Shown in pieces: positions 9,961 to 18,975 of a stretch of DNA of 64,000 nt (position 1 is its first letter; each line of letters begins with the position of its first letter). The stretch comes from Sphingobacterium daejeonense (lineage in GTDB: Bacteria; Bacteroidota; Bacteroidia; Sphingobacteriales; Sphingobacteriaceae). The notes under the pieces are model-generated. The model was not told the DNA's origin and made no database searches. It was given only the letters and a program-made list of their open reading frames with translations. Position numbers and translations under genes: made by a program. Where the stretch lies: the NCBI RefSeq assembly GCF_901472535.1, contig NZ_LR590470.1, positions 3,596,001 to 3,660,000 of the forward strand. The letters are read 5' to 3'.

Positions 9961-10032
9961 TGTTCGGACTTTGTTCGGACCTCGTTCGGACCTTCTTCGG
10001 AAAACATCCGAACAAGGTCCGAACGAGGTCCG
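9961..10032. repeat. GTTCGGAC array and 26-bp palindrome
   Basis: Four degenerate 11-base units with core TTCGGAC run from 9961 to 10001 and are followed by their inverted copies. Bases 9976-10001 pair with 10007-10032 across a 5-base loop with a single mismatch, a stem of 26 bp. It looks like a REP-type or BIME-like intergenic hairpin. The element has higher GC than its surroundings. Confidence 0.85.
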
Positions 10033-10129
10033 AATGAAAGAGGACGGAGAGTGGAACAAGTCCCCTATCAGGTACCCAACAGAAAGTATCAGGAAAATGA
10101 AAAATGGACAATGGAATCGGGTAATATGG

Positions 10130-10161
10130 ACAAAAAAAATAGGCACTTCATAGTGCCTATT
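10130..10161 (-). terminator. Terminator of glutathione peroxidase gene
   Basis: A 10-bp perfect stem (10138-10147 with 10152-10161) has a 4-base loop and a T-run on the minus strand. Confidence 0.85.
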
Positions 10162-10183
10162 CCATTATATTTTAACCTATTGA

Positions 10184-10697
10184 TTATAGAATCTGTTTTG
10201 TGATTTGTTCATCAAGTGGAGTCACTTTAGAGCGGTAGCGGTGTACCAATTTTCCGTCTTTGTTGATCAGGAATTTCTCAAAGTTCCAGTTGATGTCTCC
10301 TTTTGAAGTCTGGGTTTTCAGCTTCTGTTAGATATTTGAACAATGGAGTTTGACCATCTCCTTTTACATCTACTTTCTCTGAAAGGATGAAATTCACACC
10401 GAAATTCTTTTCACAGAATTCAGCAATTTCTTTATTATCGCCGTATTCTTGGTTTCCGAAATTATCGGAAGGAAAGCCAATGACAACCAATTTGTCGCCA
10501 TACTGCTCATGAAGTTCCTGCAGCTCTTTGTACTGCTCAGTAAATCCACACTTGGAAGCGGTGTTTACCAATAGCAACTGTTTCCCTTTGAAATCAGCTA
10601 AATTTATTTTCTTTCCGTCTATCGAGGTGAAAGAATAGTCATATACGGTAGGTTGCTGAAAAAGCATGGTATACAACATAATCATGGTCATTATCAT
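10184..10697 (-). CDS. Glutathione peroxidase family protein (frameshifted)
   Basis: Thiol peroxidase of the GPx family that reduces hydroperoxides, probably using thioredoxin as bacterial Cys-type members do. The catalytic motif is NTASKCGFT with Cys in place of selenocysteine. The conserved GFPSDNFGNQE follows. An extra base in TTTT at 10301-10304 turns the true C-terminal WNF segment into an early stop. The repaired reading continues through KFLINKDGKLVHRY to a TAA at 10184 and gives 170 residues. The first ten residues are Met-rich, so the true start may be a few codons downstream. It precedes its own terminator. Confidence 0.88.
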
Positions 10698-10709
10698 AGT
10701 TTAAAATTT

Positions 10710-11571
10710 TTAAAGTTCAACATTCAGTTCTCTATCAACCACATAATGGAATAATTGTTCGATAGGACTGCTCAATATTTTGCCAACCCTTACCCCGTGC
10801 AAAGAACATACCTCTCTCAAATGAATATCAAAATAATAGGCGATTCGTCCTACAAAATGACATTCATATTCCCAAAAATTGGGATAGGTCATGATATTGG
10901 TCCTTACAAATTCATCAAAACCATTTCTCAGCATGTTGTCGATATATGGATGTTGCCTATTATTTGCCATAAATTCGGCAAATGAAGCCAAATAAGCATT
11001 TGGCCTGTCCTTTTGATAGACATTTTTGATAATGATATCTTTTGTAATCGGGTGGGATTCTTTGAAGATCCTGGCTAGATCTCTAGGCATTGTTTCGTAC
11101 AGATATGCTGTAATCAACTGTTTACCAAACCATGCACCTGAACCTTCATCTCCAAGCACGTACCCATTGCCATGAAGACTGGGAGATAATTTTTTCACCA
11201 TCATAAAAACTAATGTCCGAGCCTGTACCCAAATTTGAGATTAATCCTTTTCCTTGACCGAAGGTTGCAAAGGCAGAGCCTAATAAATCGCTCTCCACGG
11301 AAATAAAGGAAGTTGGGAAAATCTGGGTAAGGGCATTCGAAACTAACTCTCTTCGATCAGGTGTAGAACAACCTGCACCGAAAAAATATACTTCATGAAC
11401 TTCTTTGATGTATGGAATAATCTCTGGAACATCTGTCAGAATAGCCGCTATTTCTTTCTCGCTAACAAAAAAAGGATTTAAGCCTTTGGTACTAAAACGT
11501 AATGGTTTGCTATCTGGAAGATGAAGCATCCAATCTGATCTTGATGATCCGCTATCTGCTACTAAAATCAT
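10710..11571 (-). CDS. BadF/BadG-type N-acetylhexosamine kinase, second copy (frameshifted)
   Basis: Paralogue of the kinase at 5167-6031, with the same landmarks: ADSGSSRSDW at the N-terminus, NLGTGSD, VLGDEGSGAWFGK and the C-terminal RVGKILSSPIEQL. An extra base near 11175-11176 breaks the frame between the second phosphate loop and the LGDEGSG motif. Repaired length is 286 residues, typical. It is not next to a transporter. It likely phosphorylates a different amino sugar, or serves cell-wall recycling, than the first copy. The specificity is not visible in sequence. Confidence 0.85.
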
Positions 11572-11722
11572 ATGGTAATAATGTCATCAAATCAAATATA
11601 CAAAATCCAAGAGAATTTAGCACTGTAATATTGTTGTGAACAATTGATTAATTAGGTCTCTTCTGGCCGTAATTAAGCGGGGTTTTATATCTTTATGCAA
11701 GAAATTATTACCTAATAGAAAT

Positions 11723-14386
11723 ATGAAAAACTCATTTAACCTAATCAGGTTACTATTAATTTCATTGGCCTTAGTACAATTCGGATTTGCACAACAAATC
11801 ACGAGCCCCAAAGAACATTTTGGGTTCAACATAGGCGATGATTACCAATTGGCATCCTTCACTCAAACCGAAGATTATTTCAAAAAATTAGACCAACAAT
11901 CAGATCGTTTGAAATATACGGTCATTGGAAAAACGGAGGAAGGCAGAGACCAATGTATGTTGATCGTAAGTTCCCCTGAGAATCTTCAGAATCTTGAGGA
12001 GTATAAAAAGATTTCTACCAGCCTGGCAAGAGCAGAAATGACCGAGGAAGAAGCTAAGAGCCTTTCGCAAAAAGGAAAGAGTATCGTTTGGATCGATGGG
12101 GGATTGCACTCGACAGAGGTAGTTGGTATGCACCAATTAATTCAGATTGCTTATTTATTGGCCTCATCAAATGATGCTGAAACAAAGAAGATCTTGGATA
12201 ACACCATTGTTCTGTTGGTTCATGCAAATCCAGATGGACAAGAATTGGTAACCAATTGGTATATGAGGGAAAAAACTCCGGAGAAGCGCTCGAGCAACTT
12301 TGTTCCGGTGCTGTATCAAAAATATGCCGGCCACGATAATAACAGGGATTTCTTTATGTTGAACCTGAAGGAAACTCAGAACATGGCAAGACAATTATTT
12401 GTAGAATGGGTTCCTCAAATCATGTACAATCATCACCAAACAGCACCAGCAGGGGCTGTTGTGGCAGGCGCGCCATATAGAGATCCTTTCAATTACGTAT
12501 TTGACCCCTTATTGATGTCAGGGATTGATGCGTTGGGTGCAGCAATGGCAAACAGATTGAACGTAGAAAATAAACCCGGTTATACTGCCAAAGATGGTTC
12601 AGTGTTTTCAACGTGGTATAATGGAGGGCTGAGAACTACAACCTATTTCCATAATATCATGGGATTATTGACTGAAATGATTGGTAACCCTACCCCATTT
12701 GAGATTCCATTGGTTCCAAATCGATTGATCCCTAACAATGACACGCAAAATCCTGTACTTCCGCAAGTATGGCATTTTCAGCAGTCTATTGATTATTCTA
12801 CATCATTGAATTATGCTATCCTGAACTATGCTAGCCGATATAAAGATGAAGTATTGTACAACATCTACAAAATGGGCAGAAATTCAATTGAGCGTGGTTC
12901 TAAGGATTTTTGGGCTTTGTCGCCTAGCCGCGTTGCTGTTATTGACACCGCATTGCAACAGGCAAAAAGAAAAGATCCTAAAATTGAATCCAACCGAGCA
13001 GAGGAAAGAAAATTATTGGGAAGCTTATTCAATGACAAAGATCTACGCGATCCACGTGGTTATATAATTCCTTCCGACCAGCCAGATTTTGTTAAAGCAA
13101 CAGATTTCATCAATGCCTTGATCCAAAACGGAATTGAGATAAAACAGGCTTCCAATGACTTTACTGTAAATGGCAAAAAATATGCTAAGGATTCTTATAT
13201 CATAAAAACAGATCAAGCCTTCAGACCACACATCTTGGATATGTTTGAGGCTCAGGATCACCCTGATGATTTCCAATATCCAGGAGGTCCTCCTATTCCA
13301 CCTTACGATGCTGCAGGTTGGACATTAGCTTATTTAATGGACGTCAAGTTTGACCGTGTCCTTGATGATTTCAATGGTCCATTCCAAAATCTGGAGATCG
13401 GTAAGATGATTCAATTACCTGAAGTTGCAAAATCAAAGGGTAAATTTCTGAAATTGCCTGCAACCATTAACGAATCTTTCCGTATCAGTAATGATCTATT
13501 GAAACAAGGAAAGAATGTTTGGCGAGATGAAAGCAATGGTGATATCTATGTCGAGAATAAAGCTGATGTGAAATTGAATTTTGCAACAGCTACCAGCAAT
13601 AACTTGCCTAAGAAAAGCAAAAAACTGAAACCAATGCGTATTGCCCTTTGGGATACTTATGGAGGAAGTATGCCATCAGGGTGGTTGAGATTTTTGTTGG
13701 AACAATACCATTATAACTTTGATGTAGTCTATGCTCCAGATATCGACAAAGGCAACCTGAATGCCAAATATGATATTATTATTTTCCCGGGCAATTCGAT
13801 TCCTCGTTTTGGTTCCAGCCAAAGTGCTGGTGGTTATTACAGCAGGATGCCAGCTGAAGCTCCGGAAAACATCCCTTCTCCTTACAAAGAAAGATGGGGA
13901 AGAACATCAGTAGAAAAAACGATTCCTGTCCTTAAATCTTTCCTTGAAAATGGCGGCAAGGTGCTAACGATTGGAAGCAGTTCAGATCTTGCGGAGCACC
14001 TAGAGATTGGTATTGAAAACCACCTTGTGGATGCAAATAAAATCGAATTAAAAAGAACAGACTTCTATACTCCTGGATCAGTCCTTACAGCTAAAGTCGG
14101 TAAAGACAGCCATAGCACTTGGGGATATGAAGATGAAATCGATGTTTATTACAGCAATGATAACCTATACAAAATTACAAACCCTGAGATTAAGCCTATA
14201 TTATGGTTTGATTCAGAAAAGGTTCTGAAAAGTGGTTGGTCTTGGGGACAAAAATACCTGAAAGATGGTGTGCTTGCCTTTGAAGCACCTGTAGGAAAAG
14301 GAACCTTGGTTTCATTCGGAAATGACATCAATTTTAGAGCCCAAACACATGGGACATTTAAGCTGCTGTTTAATCAATTGATGTGA
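11723..14386 (+). CDS. Secreted M14 zinc carboxypeptidase family protein
   Basis: An 887-residue exported metallopeptidase. A signal peptide spans residues 1-23 (cleavage after GFA). The M14 domain shows the zinc pair H129-x2-E132 in GGLHSTE and a third ligand in YNHHQ near 237, with Arg208 in NNRDF. After the peptidase domain comes a second region (from about residue 640) that looks like a glutamine-amidotransferase-like or DJ-1-like fold, as in other large Bacteroidota M14 proteins. It probably digests peptides in the periplasm or outside the cell. It stands alone, ending in a strong terminator shared with ddl. Confidence 0.88.
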   Translation: MKNSFNLIRLLLISLALVQFGFAQQITSPKEHFGFNIGDDYQLASFTQTEDYFKKLDQQSDRLKYTVIGKTEEGRDQCMLIVSSPENLQNLEEYKKISTSLARAEMTEEEAKSLSQKGKSIVWIDGGLHSTEVVGMHQLIQIAYLLASSNDAETKKILDNTIVLLVHANPDGQELVTNWYMREKTPEKRSSNFVPVLYQKYAGHDNNRDFFMLNLKETQNMARQLFVEWVPQIMYNHHQTAPAGAVVAGAPYRDPFNYVFDPLLMSGIDALGAAMANRLNVENKPGYTAKDGSVFSTWYNGGLRTTTYFHNIMGLLTEMIGNPTPFEIPLVPNRLIPNNDTQNPVLPQVWHFQQSIDYSTSLNYAILNYASRYKDEVLYNIYKMGRNSIERGSKDFWALSPSRVAVIDTALQQAKRKDPKIESNRAEERKLLGSLFNDKDLRDPRGYIIPSDQPDFVKATDFINALIQNGIEIKQASNDFTVNGKKYAKDSYIIKTDQAFRPHILDMFEAQDHPDDFQYPGGPPIPPYDAAGWTLAYLMDVKFDRVLDDFNGPFQNLEIGKMIQLPEVAKSKGKFLKLPATINESFRISNDLLKQGKNVWRDESNGDIYVENKADVKLNFATATSNNLPKKSKKLKPMRIALWDTYGGSMPSGWLRFLLEQYHYNFDVVYAPDIDKGNLNAKYDIIIFPGNSIPRFGSSQSAGGYYSRMPAEAPENIPSPYKERWGRTSVEKTIPVLKSFLENGGKVLTIGSSSDLAEHLEIGIENHLVDANKIELKRTDFYTPGSVLTAKVGKDSHSTWGYEDEIDVYYSNDNLYKITNPEIKPILWFDSEKVLKSGWSWGQKYLKDGVLAFEAPVGKGTLVSFGNDINFRAQTHGTFKLLFNQLM

Positions 14387-14420
14387 GGGTAGTAATTAGT
14401 ATTTAGCATTTAGGCGAAAT

Positions 14421-14475
14421 TAAAAGGCTCAAAATTTTTGGATGGTTAAAACCACCTAAAATTTTGAGCCTTTTA
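14421..14475. terminator. Strong bidirectional terminator between M14 peptidase and ddl
   Basis: About 18 bases on each side (14421-14439 with 14458-14475) pair almost perfectly, with a smaller internal stem in the loop, and A/T-runs on both sides. The genes are convergent, so it serves both. Confidence 0.9.
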
Positions 14476-14532
14476 ATTTATGAAGAGTCTATTAAAGTAT
14501 TATTATACTAAAATATGTTCTATAAACTTTAT

Positions 14533-15537
14533 TTAGGATATTAGAGCTGCTTCGATCAGTTCACCGTAGAATTCTGTTGCTGTTCTTCCGGATGCTTTGA
14601 CTTGTTGAGGGATAAAGCTCTGTGGTGTTTGTCCTGGGATTGTGTTGATTTCGATAAAATAGAATTTATCAGTTTCATTTTGAAGGAAAAAATCTACCCG
14701 TACCATTCCTTTACAATTCAAGCGGATATAAATTTCCTTAATGATTTCGTCGGCTCTATTTTTTTGGTCAGCATTTATTTCTGCAGGAGTAATTTCTTGA
14801 GTTAACCCAGGCGTATATTTTGCTTCAAAGTCGAAAAATTCACGGGTGGTGATAACCTCTGTTGCTGGCAATACCTGCAATTCACCTTTGGAGTCCCTAT
14901 AGATGCCTTGGGAGAATTCTCTACCTTTTACAAATTCCTCTACAAGCACCTGCTTTCCTGTTCCTTCTGCGTCATAGGCATCGTCCAATGCTTTGGGCAG
15001 TTCTTCCCAAGTATTTACTTTATTCATACCGATACTACTTCCACCAGCATTAGGCTTTACAAATAAGGGCAATGAGAGTTTGTTTTTCACAACTTCGGAA
15101 GCTTTTGGCCTATCAATGTCAAATAAAAGCACCGACTGTGCTACATTTAATTGATCAATATCCTGGATAATAGCTTTGGTATAACCTTTATTCATCGTTA
15201 ATGAAGAAGTAAGGGCTCCGCAGGATGTATATGGCAATCCAATCATATCAAAATATCCTTGCAGCCTTCCATCTTCTCCTGGAGTTCCATGAAGAATGAT
15301 AAATGCCACATCGAAATGTATCTTTTCATTATTGATGTTCAATGAAAAGTCTTGACGGTCAATTTCATGTTTTTGATTGTCCTGATCAATATACCCCCAG
15401 CTTTGTGGAGTAATATCGATAAGGAAAACATCATATTTTTCTTTATCAATTTGCGAGTACACAAATGCCGAACTTTTATAAGAAATTTCAGCCTCTCCGG
15501 TGTATCCTCCAGTAATTAATGCTACTTTAGTTTTCAT
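14533..15537 (-). CDS. ddl: D-alanine-D-alanine ligase
   Basis: ATP-grasp enzyme that joins two D-alanines for peptidoglycan synthesis in the cytoplasm; 334 residues, intact. Seen motifs are LHGTPGEDG at the substrate site, VKPNAGGSSIGMNKV at the ATP-grasp loop, and FIEINTIPGQT near the C-terminus, where the magnesium ligands sit. It is divergent from the PASTA-mltG operon, so two cell-wall units share the upstream region at 15538-15674. Confidence 0.96.
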   Translation of the reverse strand: MKTKVALITGGYTGEAEISYKSSAFVYSQIDKEKYDVFLIDITPQSWGYIDQDNQKHEIDRQDFSLNINNEKIHFDVAFIILHGTPGEDGRLQGYFDMIGLPYTSCGALTSSLTMNKGYTKAIIQDIDQLNVAQSVLLFDIDRPKASEVVKNKLSLPLFVKPNAGGSSIGMNKVNTWEELPKALDDAYDAEGTGKQVLVEEFVKGREFSQGIYRDSKGELQVLPATEVITTREFFDFEAKYTPGLTQEITPAEINADQKNRADEIIKEIYIRLNCKGMVRVDFFLQNETDKFYFIEINTIPGQTPQSFIPQQVKASGRTATEFYGELIEAALIS

Positions 15538-15563
15538 ATGTAATAATCGAGAAACAAATATAA

Positions 15564-15594
15564 TTTGAGATACGAGGAAAAACGAATATTTTTG
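15564..15594 (+). promoter_or_regulatory. Consensus Bacteroidota promoter of the PASTA-mltG operon
   Basis: TTTG at 15564-15567 and TATTTTTG at 15587-15594 are separated by 19 bases. This is an exact match to the TTTG-N19-TAnnTTTG consensus. Transcription should begin near 15601, giving a leader of about 75 bases. Confidence 0.8.
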
Positions 15595-15674
15595 CGTTTA
15601 ATTAAGTCCAATGATGCGAAATAAAAAAATTGGAATTAATATTGTTAATAAGATTTACAAAAACACAACATTAG

Positions 15675-16469
15675 ATGTCTAAGTTCTTTTTATACTTGAG
15701 GACGAGTGCTTTCAGAAAAAACTTGATAAGTGGGCTCATTTTCATTGTCATTCTTTTTATTTTAGTTTATTTCGGGTTAAAGATTTACACCAAGCATGGT
15801 GATTCTCAAGAAGTTCCATTACTGAAGGGATTAAACATCAGTGAAGCATTGAACATTTTGGACAAAGCTGGTCTAGAGGTTGAAATTGATTCGATTTACC
15901 AGATGGATGCTAAGCCTGGTTTGGTTATCGATCAAGATCCAGATCCAAAGGCCCATGTTAAAGGTGGTCGTACCATCTATTTGACGATTATTACGCAGTC
16001 CGCTCCGGAAATTGCATTTCCTGAAATCATAGACAAGACATTTATTGAAGCATCAGCAATTTTAAAGAACCATTCTTTAAAAATCGCTGATACCGTTTAT
16101 AAAAATGATATTGCCAGAGATGTGGTATTGGATGTAAAATTTGCTGGTCAACCTATCAGACAGGGCCGAATGGTTCCTAAAGGTTCAAAGATCAGCTTGA
16201 TTTTGGGTAATGGTCGTGGCGATGATGAAGTAGAAATACCGGTATTGATCGGTTTGAACTTGACTGAGGCTAAATTTGCACTGGCAGGAAAAGGCTTGGC
16301 CTTGGGTTCTGTATCCTTTGCAGACAACTCTAATGACACATTGGGCTCCGTTGTTGTCAAACAAAACCCTGACACCAGCGCGAAAATTATTTCGATAGGG
16401 AATGCAATTCACGTAACATTGGGCAAACCAGTGACTGCGGAACCCGTAACAACCCCACAAATCCCATAA
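15675..16469 (+). CDS. PASTA-domain membrane protein
   Basis: A 264-residue protein with a short cytoplasmic N-terminus, one membrane helix (about residues 17-38) and three extracytoplasmic PASTA repeats (roughly 46-112, 113-180 and 183-250), each starting with a VPLLKG-like, FPEIID-like or IPVLIG-like segment. PASTA domains bind peptidoglycan or muropeptides. No kinase or transpeptidase domain is attached, which is usual for Bacteroidota. The mltG start follows its stop by one base, which argues for a joint cell-wall role. Confidence 0.9.
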   Translation: MSKFFLYLRTSAFRKNLISGLIFIVILFILVYFGLKIYTKHGDSQEVPLLKGLNISEALNILDKAGLEVEIDSIYQMDAKPGLVIDQDPDPKAHVKGGRTIYLTIITQSAPEIAFPEIIDKTFIEASAILKNHSLKIADTVYKNDIARDVVLDVKFAGQPIRQGRMVPKGSKISLILGNGRGDDEVEIPVLIGLNLTEAKFALAGKGLALGSVSFADNSNDTLGSVVVKQNPDTSAKIISIGNAIHVTLGKPVTAEPVTTPQIP

Positions 16470-16470
16470 C

Positions 16471-17514
16471 ATGACACAGAACACGAAGAAAAGAAGAGGA
16501 TTAGGAGTGGTTCTAATCATAATCCTTCTTGTAGCCTTGGTTGCAGGATGGATAGGTTACCAAGCTTTTATGGGACCGAGCATCGCGACAGATGAGGAAT
16601 ATTTTTACGTTAAGACAGATGAACCTTATGAAAGCGTAATTTCAAGGATAGAATCTGAAGGCATTGTAAAGAACCCAACATACTTTAATTACGTAGCAAC
16701 AGCTATGGACCTAGAATCCACAGGTATTAAAGCTGGTCGCTATAAAATTGAGCAAAGATCTGAGCAACCGCAGATTTATCGGAACTTGCGTGCTGGATAT
16801 CAAGATGCGGTGAAATTCAGGTTTCAGAATATCCGTCTGAGACAAGATTTTGCAGGTCTGTTAGGCAGAGACTTTGAAGCTGACTCATTGGCTTTCTTGA
16901 ATCTACTGAATGATGAAAAATTAGCTGAGAAATATGGCTTCAACAAGGAGAATTTCTTCAGTATGTTCATTCCAAATACCTATGAAATTTACTGGAACAC
17001 CAAACCAGAGGAGATAATCGATCGCTTTTCAAAGGAATATGAGAAATTTTGGACTGCCGAGAGAAAAGCAAAGGCTGACTCTTTGGGAATGACCACACAA
17101 GAAGTAAGCACCTTGGCTTCTATCGTGAAGGGCGAGGCATTGCACCAAGACGAAATGCCAAAGATCGCTGGACTATATTTGAACAGATTGAAAAAAGGGA
17201 TGCTTCTACAGGCTGACCCTACTGTAATCTTTGCAAACAATGATTTTACGATCCGTCGTGTATTGAACAGACACTTGACCATTGACAATCCTTATAATAC
17301 CTATCGTTACAAAGGATTGCCTCCGGGTCCTATCATGATGCCTAGTATTGCATCTATTGATGCGGTGTTGAACTATGAGCATCATCCATATATTTACATG
17401 TGTGCCAAGGATGATTTCTCAGGATATCATTTGTACGCGCAGACTGTTGCAGAACATTTGGTGAATGCCAGAAAATTCCAAAGAGCATTAGACGCAAGAA
17501 ATATTAAGAAATAA
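16471..17514 (+). CDS. mltG: Endolytic murein transglycosylase MltG
   Basis: Membrane-anchored lytic transglycosylase that cleaves nascent glycan strands and so sets their length. The 347-residue protein has an N-terminal membrane helix (about residues 10-30), a LysM-like region, and the YceG domain with ASIVKGEA, LYLNRLKKGMLLQADPT and LPPGPIMMPS. The family often reads ASIVEGE. Here the first acidic residue of that motif is Lys, while the second Glu is kept. It forms a tight operon with the PASTA gene and ybgC (a single base between genes). Confidence 0.93.
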   Translation: MTQNTKKRRGLGVVLIIILLVALVAGWIGYQAFMGPSIATDEEYFYVKTDEPYESVISRIESEGIVKNPTYFNYVATAMDLESTGIKAGRYKIEQRSEQPQIYRNLRAGYQDAVKFRFQNIRLRQDFAGLLGRDFEADSLAFLNLLNDEKLAEKYGFNKENFFSMFIPNTYEIYWNTKPEEIIDRFSKEYEKFWTAERKAKADSLGMTTQEVSTLASIVKGEALHQDEMPKIAGLYLNRLKKGMLLQADPTVIFANNDFTIRRVLNRHLTIDNPYNTYRYKGLPPGPIMMPSIASIDAVLNYEHHPYIYMCAKDDFSGYHLYAQTVAEHLVNARKFQRALDARNIKK

Positions 17515-17515
17515 T

Positions 17516-17926
17516 ATGTTTCTATATCAGCATCAAGTGAGGGTCCGTTATGCCGAAACCGACAATATGGGCTATGTTTACTATGGCAATTATGCTACCT
17601 ACTATGAAGTAGCCCGTACGGAGATGCTTCGCAGCACCGGAATTTCATATAAAGAGCTTGAGGACATGGGTGTTATGCTCCCGGTGATTGAATTGACCTG
17701 CAAATTCAACAAAGCTGCAAAGTATGATGATTTAGTGACGATAAATACTTATATTCGGGAAAAGCCTGGGATAAGGATTAAATTTGAATATGAGCTGTTT
17801 AATGAGGCTGGTGAGTTGCTGAATACGGGATCTACCCAATTGGTATTTGTTGATATAGAAAAAAACAGACCCTGCAAACCTCCACAGATTTTCATTGACA
17901 AAATGGCTCCATTTTTTGGAGAATAA
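17516..17926 (+). CDS. ybgC: YbgC/4HBT-family acyl-CoA thioesterase
   Basis: Hotdog-fold thioesterase of 136 residues. The active-site motif of the 4-hydroxybenzoyl-CoA thioesterase group is clear: RYAETDNMGYVYYGNY, with the catalytic Asp in ETD and a YYGNYATYYEVAR helix. It lies inside the PASTA-mltG-ybgC-yihY operon, and its stop codon abuts the yihY start. Confidence 0.92.
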   Translation: MFLYQHQVRVRYAETDNMGYVYYGNYATYYEVARTEMLRSTGISYKELEDMGVMLPVIELTCKFNKAAKYDDLVTINTYIREKPGIRIKFEYELFNEAGELLNTGSTQLVFVDIEKNRPCKPPQIFIDKMAPFFGE

Positions 17927-18898
17927 ATGAAAAAAATTCACCAACAATTACTGTACGTCAAACCCTACGACAGATTTATCGAATGGACCAAGTCAGCGAC
18001 ATTGCCTGGTTTTGGAAAACTCCCGCTGTATACCGTCATGGTGTTTTTCTTTCAGGAAATCGCTCGTGAATCGATCCTTAACAAAGCCTCTTCCCTAGCC
18101 TACAACTTTATGTTGGCTGTATTCCCGGGATTATATTTTTATTTACCCTCATCCCCTATATTCCGGTCGATAATTTTCAAGAACAATTGATGGAGCTAAT
18201 CCAACTAGCCCTTCCCAATAACGCTTACGAAATCCTGGAAGCTACATTAGAAGATATTATTAAAAGACAGAATGGCGGATTATTGTCAGCCGGTTTCGTA
18301 TTATGTACTTTCTTTGCGACCAATGGTATGACTACCCTGATGATGAGTTTTTAACAAAGCATCCCTTTCTAAGGAGTCGAGAACTTGGTTCCAAAGAAGA
18401 ATCGTCGCTCTAGCTCTTTCCCTTGCTATTGTTTTGGCCCTAGCCGTTGGAATTGCATTATATGCTGGTTCAAACTACTTGATCAACTACTTGAAGACCC
18501 ATATCGATTATGATCTTAATTGGTTTTGGGCATTCTTGATCAAAGTAGCACAATGGAGCATCTTGTTTAGTATTTATTTTTTTACTGTAAGCTTAATCTA
18601 CAAGTTTGGTCCCAGTTCCACTAAAAAATGGAAACTTTTTACTCCGGGAGCTACATTGGCCACTTTGCTAGCGTTGCTGTCTTTTTCTTTTTTCACCTTT
18701 TACATCAACAATTTTGGAGCTTACAACAAACTTTATGGCTCAATCGGAACTTTGATTGTAGTCATGATCTGGATGTACATAAATGCCCTTATTCTTATCA
18801 TAGGCTTCGAATTAAATGCTAGTATAGCACTTTCAAAGCAGAGTATAAAAATTGTAAAGCCACGTATATATAATTCTTTTAAGCCAAACAAAATTTAA
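17927..18898 (+). CDS. yihY: YihY/BrkB family membrane protein (two frameshifts)
   Basis: Inner-membrane protein of unknown function, formerly misnamed ribonuclease BN. It has an N-terminal amphipathic region, the ASSLAYNFMLAVFPG signature, and about six membrane helices. A missing base near 18124-18129 and an extra T in TTTTT at 18348-18352 shift the frame out and back again, so the first and last thirds are already in the same frame. Repaired length is 323 residues, normal. It is the last gene of the mltG operon. Confidence 0.88.
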
Positions 18899-18975
18899 TT
18901 TTTGATTATTTTATTATAATTGTACTCTTAATTGAGTTGTTAACGCATCTCAAGTATTAACTGAAAAATTACGGG

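Larger units (their letters stand above)
9727..10183. other. Repeat-rich intergenic region
   Basis: This is 457 bases without a gene between tdk and the convergent glutathione peroxidase. It holds, in order, an 11-base direct repeat (TGCCTTGCATT at 9772-9782 and 9807-9817), a heptamer array at 9901-9932, an 11-base-period GTTCGGAC array folding into a palindrome at about 9961-10032, and the peroxidase terminator at 10130-10161. The short open frames crossing it follow the repeat and are not convincing genes. Confidence 0.8.

Noticed and set aside
9871..10203. 110-codon frame on the plus strand after tdk
   Set aside because: It translates the heptamer and GTTCGGAC repeats into low-complexity sequence and enters the terminator and 3' end of the peroxidase gene.
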